34,825 nt of DNA from Oscillospiraceae bacterium (GCA_902772105.1 CACXZI010000010.1:1-34825), one strand, 5' to 3'. Counted from the stretch's first letter, positions 17,207 through 26,579 are shown. Notes: generated by a model not told the origin, from the letters alone. A program made the numbers and translations.

Positions 17207-17280
17207 TCATAAAATTAGACCTATAAATAAACTAAGTTTTCGGTAAAAACATAATTAAATTGTGGGGTGAAATAAAAGCA

Positions 17281-18300
17281 ATGGAAGAAAAAATAAAAAA
17301 AATAAAGGAAGAAGCTCTAAAAGAAATAGAAAGTTCTAAAGATTTTAAAAGCCTAACAGATTTAAAAGTTAAATATCTAGGCAAAAAAAGCGAACTTTCT
17401 TTAATGCTAAAACAAATTGGGTCGGTTGAGCCAGAAAAAAGAAAAGAAATAGGGAAAACAGTTAACCAAGCATTTGAAGAAATCAAAGAAAAATTAACAA
17501 AAGAACTTAATAAAATTAAAGAAGAAGAACTGCAAAAAGAAATGAAGAAAGAAAAAGTTGACATAACTTTGCCAGGAAAAACCTTTAAACTAGGAAAAAA
17601 ACATCCACTAACAATTGTTTTGGATGAAATAAACGATATATTTGTTTCTATGGGCTTTACAATAGTTGATGGGCCTGAAATAGAAACAGATTACTACAAT
17701 TTTGAAGCATTAAACATACCAAAAAACCACCCAGCAAGAGACACGCAAGACACGTTCTATGTTTCAGATAATTTGCTTTTACGTTCTCAAACTTCCCCTG
17801 TTCAGGTTCGTGTTATGGAAAAAACTTCCCCTCCAATAAAAATAATATCTCCTGGACGAGTTTATAGAGCAGATGAAATAGATTCAACCCACTCCCCTGT
17901 TTTTCACCAGGTTGAAGGCCTTTTAATAGACAAAAACGTTTCTATGGCAAACCTTAAAAAAACTCTAGAAATATTCGTTAAAAAACTTTATGGAGATGAA
18001 ACAAAAACAAGGTTTCGCCCACACCACTTTCCTTTCACAGAACCTTCAGCTGAGATGGATATTTCTTGTTTTAAATGCGGTGGAACTGGATGTTCTTTAT
18101 GCAAAAATGAAGGATATATAGAAATTTTAGGATGCGGTATGGTTCATCCAGATGTTTTAAAAAGATGTGACATAGACCCTGAAATATATTCAGGTTTTGC
18201 ATTTGGACTTGGGCTTGAGCGAATTGTTATGATGCGATATAACATAAACGATTTGCGACTGTTCTACGAAAATGACATTAGATTCCTCCAACAATTCTAA
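17281..18300 (+). CDS. pheS: Phenylalanyl-tRNA synthetase alpha subunit
   Basis: Catalytic subunit of the alpha2-beta2 enzyme that charges tRNA-Phe. The N-terminal coiled coil (about residues 1-85) binds tRNA. The class II catalytic domain follows, with RVYRADEIDSTHSPVFHQVEG (motif 2, over positions 197-217) and GFAFGLGLERIVMMR (motif 3, about 304-318). A GCGGTGC-type cysteine cluster (CFKCGGTGCSLC, about 256-267) is seen in many bacterial PheS. I chose the ATG at 17281, ten bases after GGGGTGA, giving 339 residues; an upstream TTG at 17260 overlaps that site. pheT normally follows directly but here lies 1.39 kb downstream. No T-box is visible. Confidence 0.95.
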   Translation: MEEKIKKIKEEALKEIESSKDFKSLTDLKVKYLGKKSELSLMLKQIGSVEPEKRKEIGKTVNQAFEEIKEKLTKELNKIKEEELQKEMKKEKVDITLPGKTFKLGKKHPLTIVLDEINDIFVSMGFTIVDGPEIETDYYNFEALNIPKNHPARDTQDTFYVSDNLLLRSQTSPVQVRVMEKTSPPIKIISPGRVYRADEIDSTHSPVFHQVEGLLIDKNVSMANLKKTLEIFVKKLYGDETKTRFRPHHFPFTEPSAEMDISCFKCGGTGCSLCKNEGYIEILGCGMVHPDVLKRCDIDPEIYSGFAFGLGLERIVMMRYNINDLRLFYENDIRFLQQF

Positions 18301-18930
18301 ATTCTTTCATTACGTAGCAAATTTGATGAATTTAATAATATATCACTCGCCACAAAGTTTAATCAAACTTTAAAAACCTGCTAAATACTATTTTAAATCA
18401 AACCACTCGCCATAACGTTTAGTAAAACTTTATTCGGCCTGCTAAATTCTTTTCATTACGTAAAAAGTTTGTTGGAATTATAAATATATCACTCGCCATA
18501 CCATTTATTAAAACTTTATCCGGCCTGCTAAATTCTTTTTCAGTACGTAGAAAGTTTGATGAATTTAATAATAGGTCACTCGCCATACCATTTAATAAAA
18601 CTTTAAAAACCTGCTAAATACTATTTTAATCTTTATAAAAATTCAAAATAATAATATATGTTTATTACTAAAAATATAATAAATTATATAATTCTATTAT
18701 AAATGTTATTATATTAAATAAACCACCAAATCTAACACAAAAATCACTTCTTTAAAAACAACAACCTGCTAAATTCTTTTTCATTACGTAGTAAGTTTGC
18801 TGAAACTTTTGGTAGGTCACTCGCCATAAAGTTTAATAAAACTTTAAAAACCTGCTAAATACTATTTAAATCAAACCACTCGCCACAAAGTTTAATCTAA
18901 TTTAAAAACCTGCTAAATTTTTTTCAGTTA
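18301..18930. repeat. Composite repeat array separating pheS from pheT
   Basis: The word cactcgcc occurs at 18344, 18404, 18490, 18577, 18818 and 18877, and cctgctaaat-like words occur seven times between 18377 and 18920. Two unit types alternate, about 60 bp and 86-87 bp; the longer adds a segment with cattacgtag and a variable gatgaatttaataat-like part. A small inverted repeat (AAAGTTT, 4 bases, AAACTTT) sits between the two words in several copies. The conserved words are GC-richer than the rest of the gap, unlike the other arrays. On the minus strand two copies join in frame into a 55-codon ORF (18419-18586) without a ribosome site. Confidence 0.88.
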
Positions 18931-19636
18931 ATTATAAATTAAAATAATATAAAAAAAATAAAAACTTTAGTGATAATCTAATGTTAAAAATATTTCAAAA
19001 ATATATAAGCTAACCATCTCTAATTAATTTTATACTATAAATTTTAAAAAACTTCTTAACTGATATTATTAATAAAATAGTTTTATCGTCCGCATCATCA
19101 ACTTTCACTAGAATTTCTTAAAACTCCAAAAATAATAATCTATATCAATAATTAAAATAAAAAATTTATTCAAAAATAATCATATAATATATTTTTAAAT
19201 ATAAAATTGAATTTTAAAACTAAATGAATGATTCTTTAAATAGCTTTTTTTAAAATCACTTCTAGTCTATATTTTAATTTTTATGATAATAAAACTAACT
19301 AGCAATTAAATTATCTAATTTAATACAATCTATAAACTAAATTAAAAAATTTACTAAAACATATAAAAATAAAAATTTCGTTAAATTAAAAGCTTAATAA
19401 AGTTCACAAAAACAACAACCTAATATACTCATTTTCATTTAATTTTATTCTTTTTAAATTGCTTTACAAAATAATTCTTATAAAATTTAATATTAAACAT
19501 AAAACCAAATTCTATACTGAAACTAAAATATATTTTTATAATTTAAAATAAAATATATAAATAAATAATACATGTCAAAAATATTCTACAAAATATAAAA
19601 AAATATAAATTAACACTAGTTTTATATCTTTAAAAA
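18931..19636. other. AT-rich gap before pheT
   Basis: About 700 bp with no open frame carrying a ribosome site, no regular repeat and no RNA-like element. One short GC-richer spot (tcgtccgcatcatcaac, near 19086) is unexplained. Confidence 0.4.
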
Positions 19637-19645
19637 TGCTAAAAT
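19637..19645 (+). promoter_or_regulatory. Possible own promoter of pheT
   Basis: Extended -10 element TGC-TAAAAT (TAAAAT at 19640-19645) lies about 44 bp before the pheT start. Separate transcription of pheT would be needed if the long repeat gap uncouples it from pheS. Confidence 0.4.
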
Positions 19646-19688
19646 ATAAATATTAAATTTAAAAGTTTAAATAAAAGGAGGAAAAATT

Positions 19689-22061
19689 TTGAAACTATCT
19701 TTAAAATGGCTGCAAGATTATGTAGATATAAAAAACATAGATGCAAAAGAAATAGCAAATAAACTAACAATGAGTGGATCTAAAGTTGAAACAATAGAAA
19801 AAGATGGATATAAAATTTCTAAAATTGTCGTTGGAAAGGTTCTTTCAATTAAAAAGCACGAAAATGCCGAAAAACTTGTTGTTTGTGAAGTTTTAATAGG
19901 AAATGATGAAAAGGTTCAAATTGTAACCGGTGCTCAAAATGTTGTTGAAGGGGCTTTAGTTCCTGTTTGTTTAAATGGTGCCACTCTTTTTGATGGAACT
20001 GTTATTAAAAACCAAAAACTAAGAGGTGTTAGCTCACAAGGAATGATGTGCTCCTTGGGTGAACTAGGGCTAAAAAAAGAAAATTTTCCATATGCAATAG
20101 AAGATGGAATATTTTTAATTGAAGAAGATTGTGAAATTGGGCAAGATATTAAATCTGCTCTTTCTCTAGATGACACAATTTTAGACTTTGAAATAACATC
20201 AAACCGGCCAGATTGTCTTAGTGTATATGGCTTAGCACGCGAAACAAGCGCAACATTTTCTCTTCCTCTAAAAAAAATATCAACCGAAAAATTTTCGAAT
20301 TTAAATTTAGAAGAAAGCAAAATTTCAGTTTCAATAAACACAGATAAATGCAAAAGATATATGGCAATTCTTGTTGAAGATATTGAAATTAAACCATCTC
20401 CTTTATATATTAGAAACCGTCTTAGAGTTAATGGAGTAAAACCAATAAACAACATTGTTGACATAACAAACTACATTTTATTAGAACTTGGAATTCCAAT
20501 GCATGCATATGATGCTAGCAAGGTTAAAAATCTAAAAATTAACGTTAGAACAGCAAAACCAAACGAAAAAATAAAAACTCTAGATAATTATGAATACACC
20601 TTAAACGAAGAGAACATTTTAATTTGTGATGATGAAAAAGCTCTTTCAATTGCTGGAGTTATTGGAGGAGTTGATTCTTCTGTTACCAAAAACACTAAAA
20701 ATATTATATTTGAAGTTGCTTGTTTTGAAGGAGGATCTATTCGAAAAACATCTAAAACTTTCAACATAAAAACAGAATCGGCAATAAGATTTGAAAAAGG
20801 ATTAAATCCAAAATGTTGTGAAGAAAGTTTAAAAAGAGCATGTGAGTTAATTTTAGAACTAAATGCAGGAAAATTCAAAACAAAAATAGTTGACATTAAA
20901 AACTTTGAAGAAAAAAAAGAAGAAGTTGAATTAAACCCTAGTTTTATTAATAACTTTTTAGGAACAAACATAGAAGAAAAAGAAATGGAAAAAATATTAA
21001 ATTCTTTAGGGTTTTTAGTAGAAAACAAAAAAGTTTTGGTCCCGCCATTTAGAATAGATATAAAAAATAAAGCAGACATAGCAGAAGAAATAGCAAGAAT
21101 TTATGGGTATGACAAAATCAAACCACAAGAAGTTACAGCAACATCCGAAAAAATTGGTTTAACAAAAGAGCAAAAACTAGAAAATTTAGTTAAACAAACC
21201 GCCTCTAGCCTAGGACTTTTTGAAATATATACATTTTCATTCATCAGCCCTAAACTATATGAAAAGATGGAAATTTTAAACGAAGATATTTTAGAAAACT
21301 CTATTAAAATTCTAAACCCATTTGGAGAAGACACAAGCCTAATGAGGCAATTTTTAGAACCTTCAATGTTAAAAACTCTTTCATATAACTTTAGAAATAA
21401 AAACGAAGAAGCCTATCTATTTGAAATAGGAAAAACATATAAAAAAGAAGATGAAGAAATAAAGGAAGAAAAAAATATTTCAATTGGTTTATATGGAAAA
21501 GACTGCGATTTCTACACATTAAAAGGCATAATAGAATCTATTTTAAACTCAGCTGGAATACAAGATTTAACATTTGAAAAAGCAGAAGAAAAAATATTTA
21601 ACCCATATGCATGCTGCAAAATATTAATAAACAAAAAGGTTTTAGGATATTTTGGAGAAGTTAAACCAACAATATGTGAAAATTTCAAGATATATAAAAA
21701 AACATATATAGCAAATTTAAACTGGAAGGTTTTATATGAAAATGCCAACAAAAATATTAAATATAAACCAATTTCAAAGTTCCCTGCCCTAACAAGAGAT
21801 TTGTCTTTTATTTGTGATGACTCGATTAGTTGCGGTGAAATAGAAACAGAAATTAAAAAAAGCATAGGAAATATCCTTGAAAAAATCGAAGTTTTTGATA
21901 TATATAAAGGTGATAAAATTGAAAAAAACAAAAAAAGTATCTCTTTTAAAATAATAATGCGCAACCAAGAAAAAACATTAAAAGACAAAGATGTTGACAA
22001 AAAAATAGAAAAAACATTAAAAAATCTAGAAAAAATTGATGTTGTTTTACGTCAGGTTTAA
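19689..22061 (+). CDS. pheT: Phenylalanyl-tRNA synthetase beta subunit
   Basis: The 790-residue beta subunit carries tRNA-recognition and editing domains. Visible in order are the N-terminal MKLSLKWLQDYVDI, an EMAP-type tRNA-binding domain (about 40-150, with GKVLSIKKHENAEKLVVCEV), a B3/B4 editing domain (about 205-370, with NRPDCLSVYGLARE just before it and NNIVDITNYILLELG within it), B5 (about 405-475), the catalytic-like domain, and a C-terminal FDX-ACB anticodon-binding domain (about 697-790, starting FPALTRDLSF). The start is TTG, chosen because AAAAGGAGG lies six bases upstream and the next residues are the conserved N-terminus. A 13-bp terminator follows. All domains look complete. Confidence 0.95.
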   Translation: MKLSLKWLQDYVDIKNIDAKEIANKLTMSGSKVETIEKDGYKISKIVVGKVLSIKKHENAEKLVVCEVLIGNDEKVQIVTGAQNVVEGALVPVCLNGATLFDGTVIKNQKLRGVSSQGMMCSLGELGLKKENFPYAIEDGIFLIEEDCEIGQDIKSALSLDDTILDFEITSNRPDCLSVYGLARETSATFSLPLKKISTEKFSNLNLEESKISVSINTDKCKRYMAILVEDIEIKPSPLYIRNRLRVNGVKPINNIVDITNYILLELGIPMHAYDASKVKNLKINVRTAKPNEKIKTLDNYEYTLNEENILICDDEKALSIAGVIGGVDSSVTKNTKNIIFEVACFEGGSIRKTSKTFNIKTESAIRFEKGLNPKCCEESLKRACELILELNAGKFKTKIVDIKNFEEKKEEVELNPSFINNFLGTNIEEKEMEKILNSLGFLVENKKVLVPPFRIDIKNKADIAEEIARIYGYDKIKPQEVTATSEKIGLTKEQKLENLVKQTASSLGLFEIYTFSFISPKLYEKMEILNEDILENSIKILNPFGEDTSLMRQFLEPSMLKTLSYNFRNKNEEAYLFEIGKTYKKEDEEIKEEKNISIGLYGKDCDFYTLKGIIESILNSAGIQDLTFEKAEEKIFNPYACCKILINKKVLGYFGEVKPTICENFKIYKKTYIANLNWKVLYENANKNIKYKPISKFPALTRDLSFICDDSISCGEIETEIKKSIGNILEKIEVFDIYKGDKIEKNKKSISFKIIMRNQEKTLKDKDVDKKIEKTLKNLEKIDVVLRQV

Positions 22062-22087
22062 ATTTAAAATAACAATAAAAAATAAAT

Positions 22088-22126
22088 AGCCTTTCAATTT
22101 TATGAACAAATTGGAAGGCTTTTTTA
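22088..22126 (+). terminator. Terminator of pheT
   Basis: A 13-bp stem (22088-22100 with 22108-22120, one G-U pair), a 7-base loop, then six T. The minus-strand neighbour at 22324 converges on it and may share it. Confidence 0.85.
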
Positions 22127-22323
22127 ACTATTAACTAACCATAAAAAATTTCATATATTTTTATTAAAAATTTAATGTTTAACATTATTGTTAGCTTAAA
22201 TAATTTAAATAAAAATTAAAAATAATCAATCTTAACCATTAATTAATATTTGTAAATTTTAAACATTGTTTAATCTTAAAAATTTTTAAACTTCATAACT
22301 TTAAATTCATCTAAAAAACTTTT

Positions 22324-24393
22324 TTATTTTTTATATTTCTTTAATTCTTCAAATTCTTTCTCAATATTTTCTATATTATATTTAATATCATATTTATAAT
22401 TTTCTATTTTTTTTAAAATATTATTAATTAATTTAGCCATTTTTATTGTTGTTTTATATACTTTAAACAAACCAGGATAGTTTGAATCATCTCTATCCAC
22501 GTTTATTTTATCTATAATAGCTTTAATTGAGTCATCCATTGTTATATCACTATTATTTTTACCATAACTTTTGATAAATTTTTCAATCCCATATCCCAAC
22601 TCTTTTTTATTTGCAATATCATCAATTAATGTAACTATTTGTTCATCTCCTATTCCTCCTGCATAATCTCGCATTTTCTGACCATAGACTGTATTACCTT
22701 TTCTTATTTCTTTTGCAATAGCGTTAAATGATTTACCTATTTCATTATATTTTTCTATTATTTCATCTTTTTCAATAAGATCTGATTTTTTTGAGCAAAT
22801 TTGTTCATAATTTTCCTTTATATCTTCTGTTTCGGTAAATTTATCCTTGTCTAAATAATATTCTTTAAATTTAAAATCACCATCATAATTTAAAAATCTA
22901 TTAATTTCTTTATAACAATCGTAAAATTCTTGTTTTATTAAATTCATAATATTTATTTTTTTTAAAACAAGATGTTTTTTAAAATATTTTTCCTTCTCTA
23001 CATCATCTGCCCAATTATATAATACACCATCAATTTCATATATACAAAGATCTATTTTTGATAATAGCTCCTGATATCTTTTATCTTCTTTGCTAAAATT
23101 ATATTTTTTACTATCAAAAGGATATTCAGTTATATATGAAACATATTCCTCCTCTATATTTAATAAAATTTCTAAATATTCTATTATTTTTTCTAATTCT
23201 TCTTCTTCAATATCCTTGTTTTGGTCTTTAAACAATTCACTTATTTCATTTATACATAAATCTAACCTTTTCGCAATATCTTCTAATTTTTTAAACATAT
23301 TCTCTATATATTCTTTATAATATATTGATTTTACTTCTTGTTTTTGAGAATTAGAAATTTCTTTATTTGTTAATTTATTATAAATTAGTTTATTTTCAAA
23401 AAAATTAGCTTTTGATTCAAAATTTTTAATACTATCATTAATTTTTTTTATATTATAATTTTCATTTTCAGAATCTTTTCCATATTTTTTTAATTTAAAT
23501 TTAATTTTTTCTATTTTATTACGTTGACTTTCAATTGTTTCAATACATTTTCCAATACAATCCATAATATATATATCTTTATTATCTTTATCTGTTTGCT
23601 TCATCTCAAGAAAATAATATAAAAAATCAATTTTATTTATTTTATCTATGCAAGATTCAACATCATAATATAAACGCATTTTTTCAAATTCTTCTTTTGG
23701 AAAAAATTTTAATTCTCCATCAACAATATCTTTTATGGTTTTCAAAAAATCTTTTATAAACTTATATTTTGCATTAATTTCCGCAAAATATTTATTAATA
23801 TCTTCTATATATTCAACTGCTTTTCCAAAAGGAGAAAGACCAGATTTATCTTCTCTCATATTTTGATATATATCATATACATCACCTTTACCTCTACTAG
23901 AAATTTCTTTATAACTATAATTTAAAATTTTATCTATCATTTCAATTGTTTTTCCTAATACATTCCTATCCAGCTCAAATCCATATTCAATAGAGTAGCA
24001 ACATTCTTCTCGGATAATTTTTTGAATATATTGTGTCTCTTCAGTTTTACATCTATAATTTTTTAAATTAAATTTTATTTTATCTAAATCATATTCTTTT
24101 TTTCCCTCTTTATCATTTTCATAAAATTTATCCATATATTCACATATAGATTTATAAATACTAGAAATATAATAATAACAATATTTAATATTTAAATAAT
24201 TGTCTTCTAAATATTTAAGTGAGCCATTTAAAAGTCTCCTGCGTTCTTGTTCTTTTTCACTATTTTTGTCTTCTCCATTTCGATAATAGCATTCTAGATC
24301 ACGTATACCTTTGTTAAAAGTTGCTTGTGCTGTAGTTGTTGTTAAAAAAATACTCATAAAAATTGTTGTTATTAAAAATTTTATTTTCGACAT
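22324..24393 (-). CDS. Secreted helical protein, leader class A (689 residues)
   Basis: I do not recognise a named family. The protein has a signal peptide (MSKIKFLITTIF, then LTTTTAQA, cleavage near residue 24) almost identical to that of the gene at 24963. The mature part is rich in Lys, Glu, Ile, Tyr and Asn, predicted mostly helical with coiled-coil stretches, and has about a dozen cysteines. No membrane anchor or sorting motif is visible. A segment around residues 130-165 (IEYGFELDRNVLGKTIEMI) resembles the YYDENCELD segment of the 24963 protein, so the two are probably distantly related beyond the leader. The ATG has GGAGG upstream and a promoter at 24432-24460. It appears monocistronic. 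Confidence 0.7.
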   Translation of the reverse strand: MSKIKFLITTIFMSIFLTTTTAQATFNKGIRDLECYYRNGEDKNSEKEQERRRLLNGSLKYLEDNYLNIKYCYYYISSIYKSICEYMDKFYENDKEGKKEYDLDKIKFNLKNYRCKTEETQYIQKIIREECCYSIEYGFELDRNVLGKTIEMIDKILNYSYKEISSRGKGDVYDIYQNMREDKSGLSPFGKAVEYIEDINKYFAEINAKYKFIKDFLKTIKDIVDGELKFFPKEEFEKMRLYYDVESCIDKINKIDFLYYFLEMKQTDKDNKDIYIMDCIGKCIETIESQRNKIEKIKFKLKKYGKDSENENYNIKKINDSIKNFESKANFFENKLIYNKLTNKEISNSQKQEVKSIYYKEYIENMFKKLEDIAKRLDLCINEISELFKDQNKDIEEEELEKIIEYLEILLNIEEEYVSYITEYPFDSKKYNFSKEDKRYQELLSKIDLCIYEIDGVLYNWADDVEKEKYFKKHLVLKKINIMNLIKQEFYDCYKEINRFLNYDGDFKFKEYYLDKDKFTETEDIKENYEQICSKKSDLIEKDEIIEKYNEIGKSFNAIAKEIRKGNTVYGQKMRDYAGGIGDEQIVTLIDDIANKKELGYGIEKFIKSYGKNNSDITMDDSIKAIIDKINVDRDDSNYPGLFKVYKTTIKMAKLINNILKKIENYKYDIKYNIENIEKEFEELKKYKK

Positions 24394-24431
24394 ACATTTC
24401 CTCCATATTAGACATTAATTGCATTCAAGAC

Positions 24432-24460
24432 ATTTTACTATAAAATTCAAAATTATGCAA
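24432..24460 (-). promoter_or_regulatory. Promoter of the 22324-24393 gene
   Basis: On the minus strand TTGCAT (24455-24460), 17 bases, TAAAAT (24432-24437). The same promoter precedes the gene at 24963. Confidence 0.55.
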
Positions 24461-24544
24461 ATTTTTTACAAAAAAATACAAAGATATGTTTATTTTTTGA
24501 TATGAAAAAATTAATATCTATTAAATTTTTAATTACAAATCAAC

Positions 24545-24578
24545 ATAAAAAAGTCACCACAAATATTGCAGCAACTTT
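24545..24578 (-). terminator. Terminator downstream of the class A gene at 24963
   Basis: On the minus strand AAAGTTGCTGCAA can pair with the following TTTGTGGTGACTTT, with several G-U pairs, then a T run. Related hairpins lie at 26410, 26582, 31787 and 34541. Confidence 0.6.
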
Positions 24579-24829
24579 AAATTAATTTTTAGTTTATTAA
24601 TTTCAAATTCTAAAATGTTATCATTTTTCTAATATCTTTTTTCATTTAGTTTTTAATATAAAAAACACAATATTCTTTAAATTTCTTATTTTTGGCTTAT
24701 TAATATTTTAACAATACAATATCAAATTAAATCATGTGTGAACTATCTATATTTTTGTTTTACACCATTAAATTCATAACTACTTAACCTATTTTCTTTA
24801 TTTAAATTTATATCCAAATTTTTTATGTA

Positions 24830-24968
24830 TTATTTTTGTAAAACATAATTTAATTGTTTTTGAAGTTCATCTAAAAAGTCAATTAATTTTTCTTTGCCCG
24901 TAACCTTTCCAATATATTCTTCCCCTATACGTCGTTTAATATCTCTAACTGCTTTTTCTAAATCATTT
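24830..24968 (-). pseudogene. Out-of-frame C-terminal extension of the 24963 gene
   Basis: Directly after the stop of the 24963 gene, a different frame stays open for about 45 codons. It encodes NDLEKAVRDIKRRIGEEY and continues through TGKEKLIDFLDELQKQLN to a TAA at 24830-24832. Its composition matches the secreted family and it joins smoothly to the end of the annotated protein if one base is shifted in the A/T run at about 24971-24985. It is either a frameshifted gene end, a slippage site or a sequencing error. Confidence 0.55.
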
Positions 24969-26252
24969 ATTTAAAAATTTTTTTATACTTTCTATTTTTA
25001 AATTTATATTTTTAATATTTTTTTCTGTTTCACCCATCATGCCTTTAATTTCATCAATAAAACAATTATTTTTGTCAATATTATTTTTTGCTAATTCAAA
25101 ACTAAAATTAGGCAATTCTAAAACTTTTTCATTATAACTTTCAATTATATTTTTTATTTCCAAAAACGACTTTTCAATTAAATTTTTATCAAGTTCACAA
25201 TTTTCATCATAATATTTAAGCAAAGCAGGACAAAATTCAAATTTTTTTTCGATATTTTCTTTTTTAACATCACATTTTTCAGTGAGAAATTTATATAAAT
25301 TAGAAGGCAATATATTATTTTTGTTCTCCTGATTCAATTTAATAAAAATATTATTTAAAACATCAAAATGATCCGAATAATTTTTAATAGTTCTATAATA
25401 ATTTTTTATTAAAATTTTAAATTCCATTAATTTAAATATAGTTTCTGTTACTGCAATATCTAAATCATCATTATCATTATCAATATAATCACTCATATTT
25501 AAATCTTCTATGCTATTTTTTTCTTTTATTTCTATTTTATTTTTTTCTTTTATTTCTATTTTATTTTTTTCATTTATATCTATATCATTTTTTTCATTTA
25601 TTTCTATATCATTTTTTTCATTTGGAATAAATTTTTTTATATTTTTAATTTTTAAGTTTATATTCTCAATATTTTTTTCTATACCACACTTAAAATCTTC
25701 AACTTTCCTATACAACAAATTATTTTCAACCGTTCCATATTCTTGAAATTCTTTTTTAAAAGAATCAAATTTCTTAATTTCATTTTTATAACCATTAATT
25801 ATTTTTTCTATTCTCGAAGCCGAATCTTCAATAATTGAATTTTCATCAAGTTCACAATTTTCATCATAATATTTAGGTAAATATTCAGAAAATTTAAATT
25901 TTTTTTCAAGACTTTCTTTTGTATAACCAAATTCAGAATTAAGAAATTTATATAAATTACAAGGCAATATATTATTTTTTTTCTCTATATTACATTTAAT
26001 AACATAATATAAAAGATCAAAATGTTCCGAATAAATTTTAGCAAGTATATAATAAGCTTCTAATTTATCCATTTGTCTATTTAAATCATTCCTATTAACA
26101 TTACTATAACTATCATTATCAACACTCCAACCTGTATTTACTTTTGTGCTGGTGTGCGATAGTTGCTGTGTGCTCACAGTTGCTTGTGCTGTAGTTGTTG
26201 TTAATATAGCACTCACAAAAATTGTTGTTATTATAAATTTTATTTTCGACAT
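24963..26252 (-). CDS. Secreted two-domain helical protein, leader class A (429 residues)
   Basis: Function unknown. The signal peptide (1-24, ending TTTTAQA) matches that of the 22324 gene. The mature protein contains two copies of a domain of about 150 residues (about 60-209 and 275-427). Both contain ILP-NLYKFL, a K-KF-F stretch, YYDENCELD (128-136 and 348-356) and a C-terminal IKNINLKI-type helix. Between them is a linker of five eight-residue repeats of the form EKNxIxIx (211-248), encoded by a 24-bp minisatellite. The ATG has GGAGG upstream; the promoter is at 26293-26321. The reading frame probably ends early through a frameshift, because a compatible C-terminal extension lies just downstream. 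No catalytic motif or anchor is seen. Confidence 0.72.
   Translation of the reverse strand: MSKIKFIITTIFVSAILTTTTAQATVSTQQLSHTSTKVNTGWSVDNDSYSNVNRNDLNRQMDKLEAYYILAKIYSEHFDLLYYVIKCNIEKKNNILPCNLYKFLNSEFGYTKESLEKKFKFSEYLPKYYDENCELDENSIIEDSASRIEKIINGYKNEIKKFDSFKKEFQEYGTVENNLLYRKVEDFKCGIEKNIENINLKIKNIKKFIPNEKNDIEINEKNDIDINEKNKIEIKEKNKIEIKEKNSIEDLNMSDYIDNDNDDLDIAVTETIFKLMEFKILIKNYYRTIKNYSDHFDVLNNIFIKLNQENKNNILPSNLYKFLTEKCDVKKENIEKKFEFCPALLKYYDENCELDKNLIEKSFLEIKNIIESYNEKVLELPNFSFELAKNNIDKNNCFIDEIKGMMGETEKNIKNINLKIESIKKFLNK
25514..25625. repeat. 24-bp minisatellite inside a secreted-protein gene
   Basis: About five units of 24 bp starting at 25515, 25539, 25563, 25587 and 25611 encode the eight-residue repeats EKNxIxIx. 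Unit length is a multiple of three, so copy changes keep the frame. Confidence 0.9.
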
Positions 26253-26292
26253 AATGCCTCCTTTATATTAAATATTGATTTGTTACTGGAAT

Positions 26293-26321
26293 ATTTTACT
26301 ATAAAATTCAAAATTATGCAA
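26293..26321 (-). promoter_or_regulatory. Promoter of the 24963-26252 gene
   Basis: On the minus strand TTGCAT (26316-26321), 17 bases, TAAAAT (26293-26298). Confidence 0.55.
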
Positions 26322-26404
26322 ATTTTTTTATAAAAAATGTAAAAATATGTTATTTTTTAATATGAAAAGATTAATATCTATTAAATTTTTAATTACAAAT
26401 AAAC

Positions 26405-26437
26405 ATAAAAAAGTCACCACAAATATTGCGGCAACTT
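26405..26437 (-). terminator. Hairpin terminator within duplicated block 2
   Basis: Same hairpin type as 24545-24578: AAAGTTGCCGCAA with TTTGTGGTGACTTTTTT on the minus strand. Confidence 0.55.
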
Positions 26438-26579
26438 TAATTAATTTTTAGTTTATTAATTTCAAATTCTAAAATGTTATTATTTTTTTAATATCTTTTT
26501 CTATTTAATTTTCAATATAAAACCTAAAAATCTTTAAATTTCTTATTTTTTGCTCATTAACATTAAAATATATTTAATA

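Larger units (their letters stand above)
24320..24713. repeat. Duplicated leader-promoter-terminator block, copy 1
   Basis: This segment is highly similar to 26179-26568. It spans the DNA for the signal peptide of the 22324 gene, its ribosome site and promoter, and the terminator (24550-24578) of the next gene upstream. The similarity stops inside the coding region shortly after the signal peptide. Confidence 0.88.
26179..26568. repeat. Duplicated leader-promoter-terminator block, copy 2
   Basis: Homologous to 24320-24713. It covers the signal peptide DNA of the 24963 gene, its promoter (26293-26321) and a hairpin terminator (26410-26437). A further terminator of the same type follows at 26582, closer to the upstream gene. 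The hairpin at 26410 may therefore have arrived with the block. Confidence 0.88.

Noticed and set aside
17207..17280. T-box leader before pheS
   Set aside because: The leader is only about 70 nt and lacks the conserved T-box sequence and an antiterminator.
17260..17280. Upstream TTG start for pheS
   Set aside because: It overlaps the ribosome site GGGGTGA; the ATG at 17281 fits the spacing and the family N-terminus.
18419..18586. 55-codon minus-strand ORF in the pheS-pheT repeats (and a 27-codon relative at 18744-18827)
   Set aside because: The repeat words align with the frame, but there is no ribosome site and other copies are frameshifted. Kept as a repeat feature, not a gene.
18301..18930. 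tRNA or other known structured RNA in the pheS-pheT gap
   Set aside because: No cloverleaf, T-loop GGTTCRA or known riboswitch core could be found; only short inverted repeats.
19934..21079. Open frames antisense to pheT and to other AT-rich genes
   Set aside because: They are mirror frames of strongly conserved genes, with serine/phenylalanine-rich composition and no ribosome sites.
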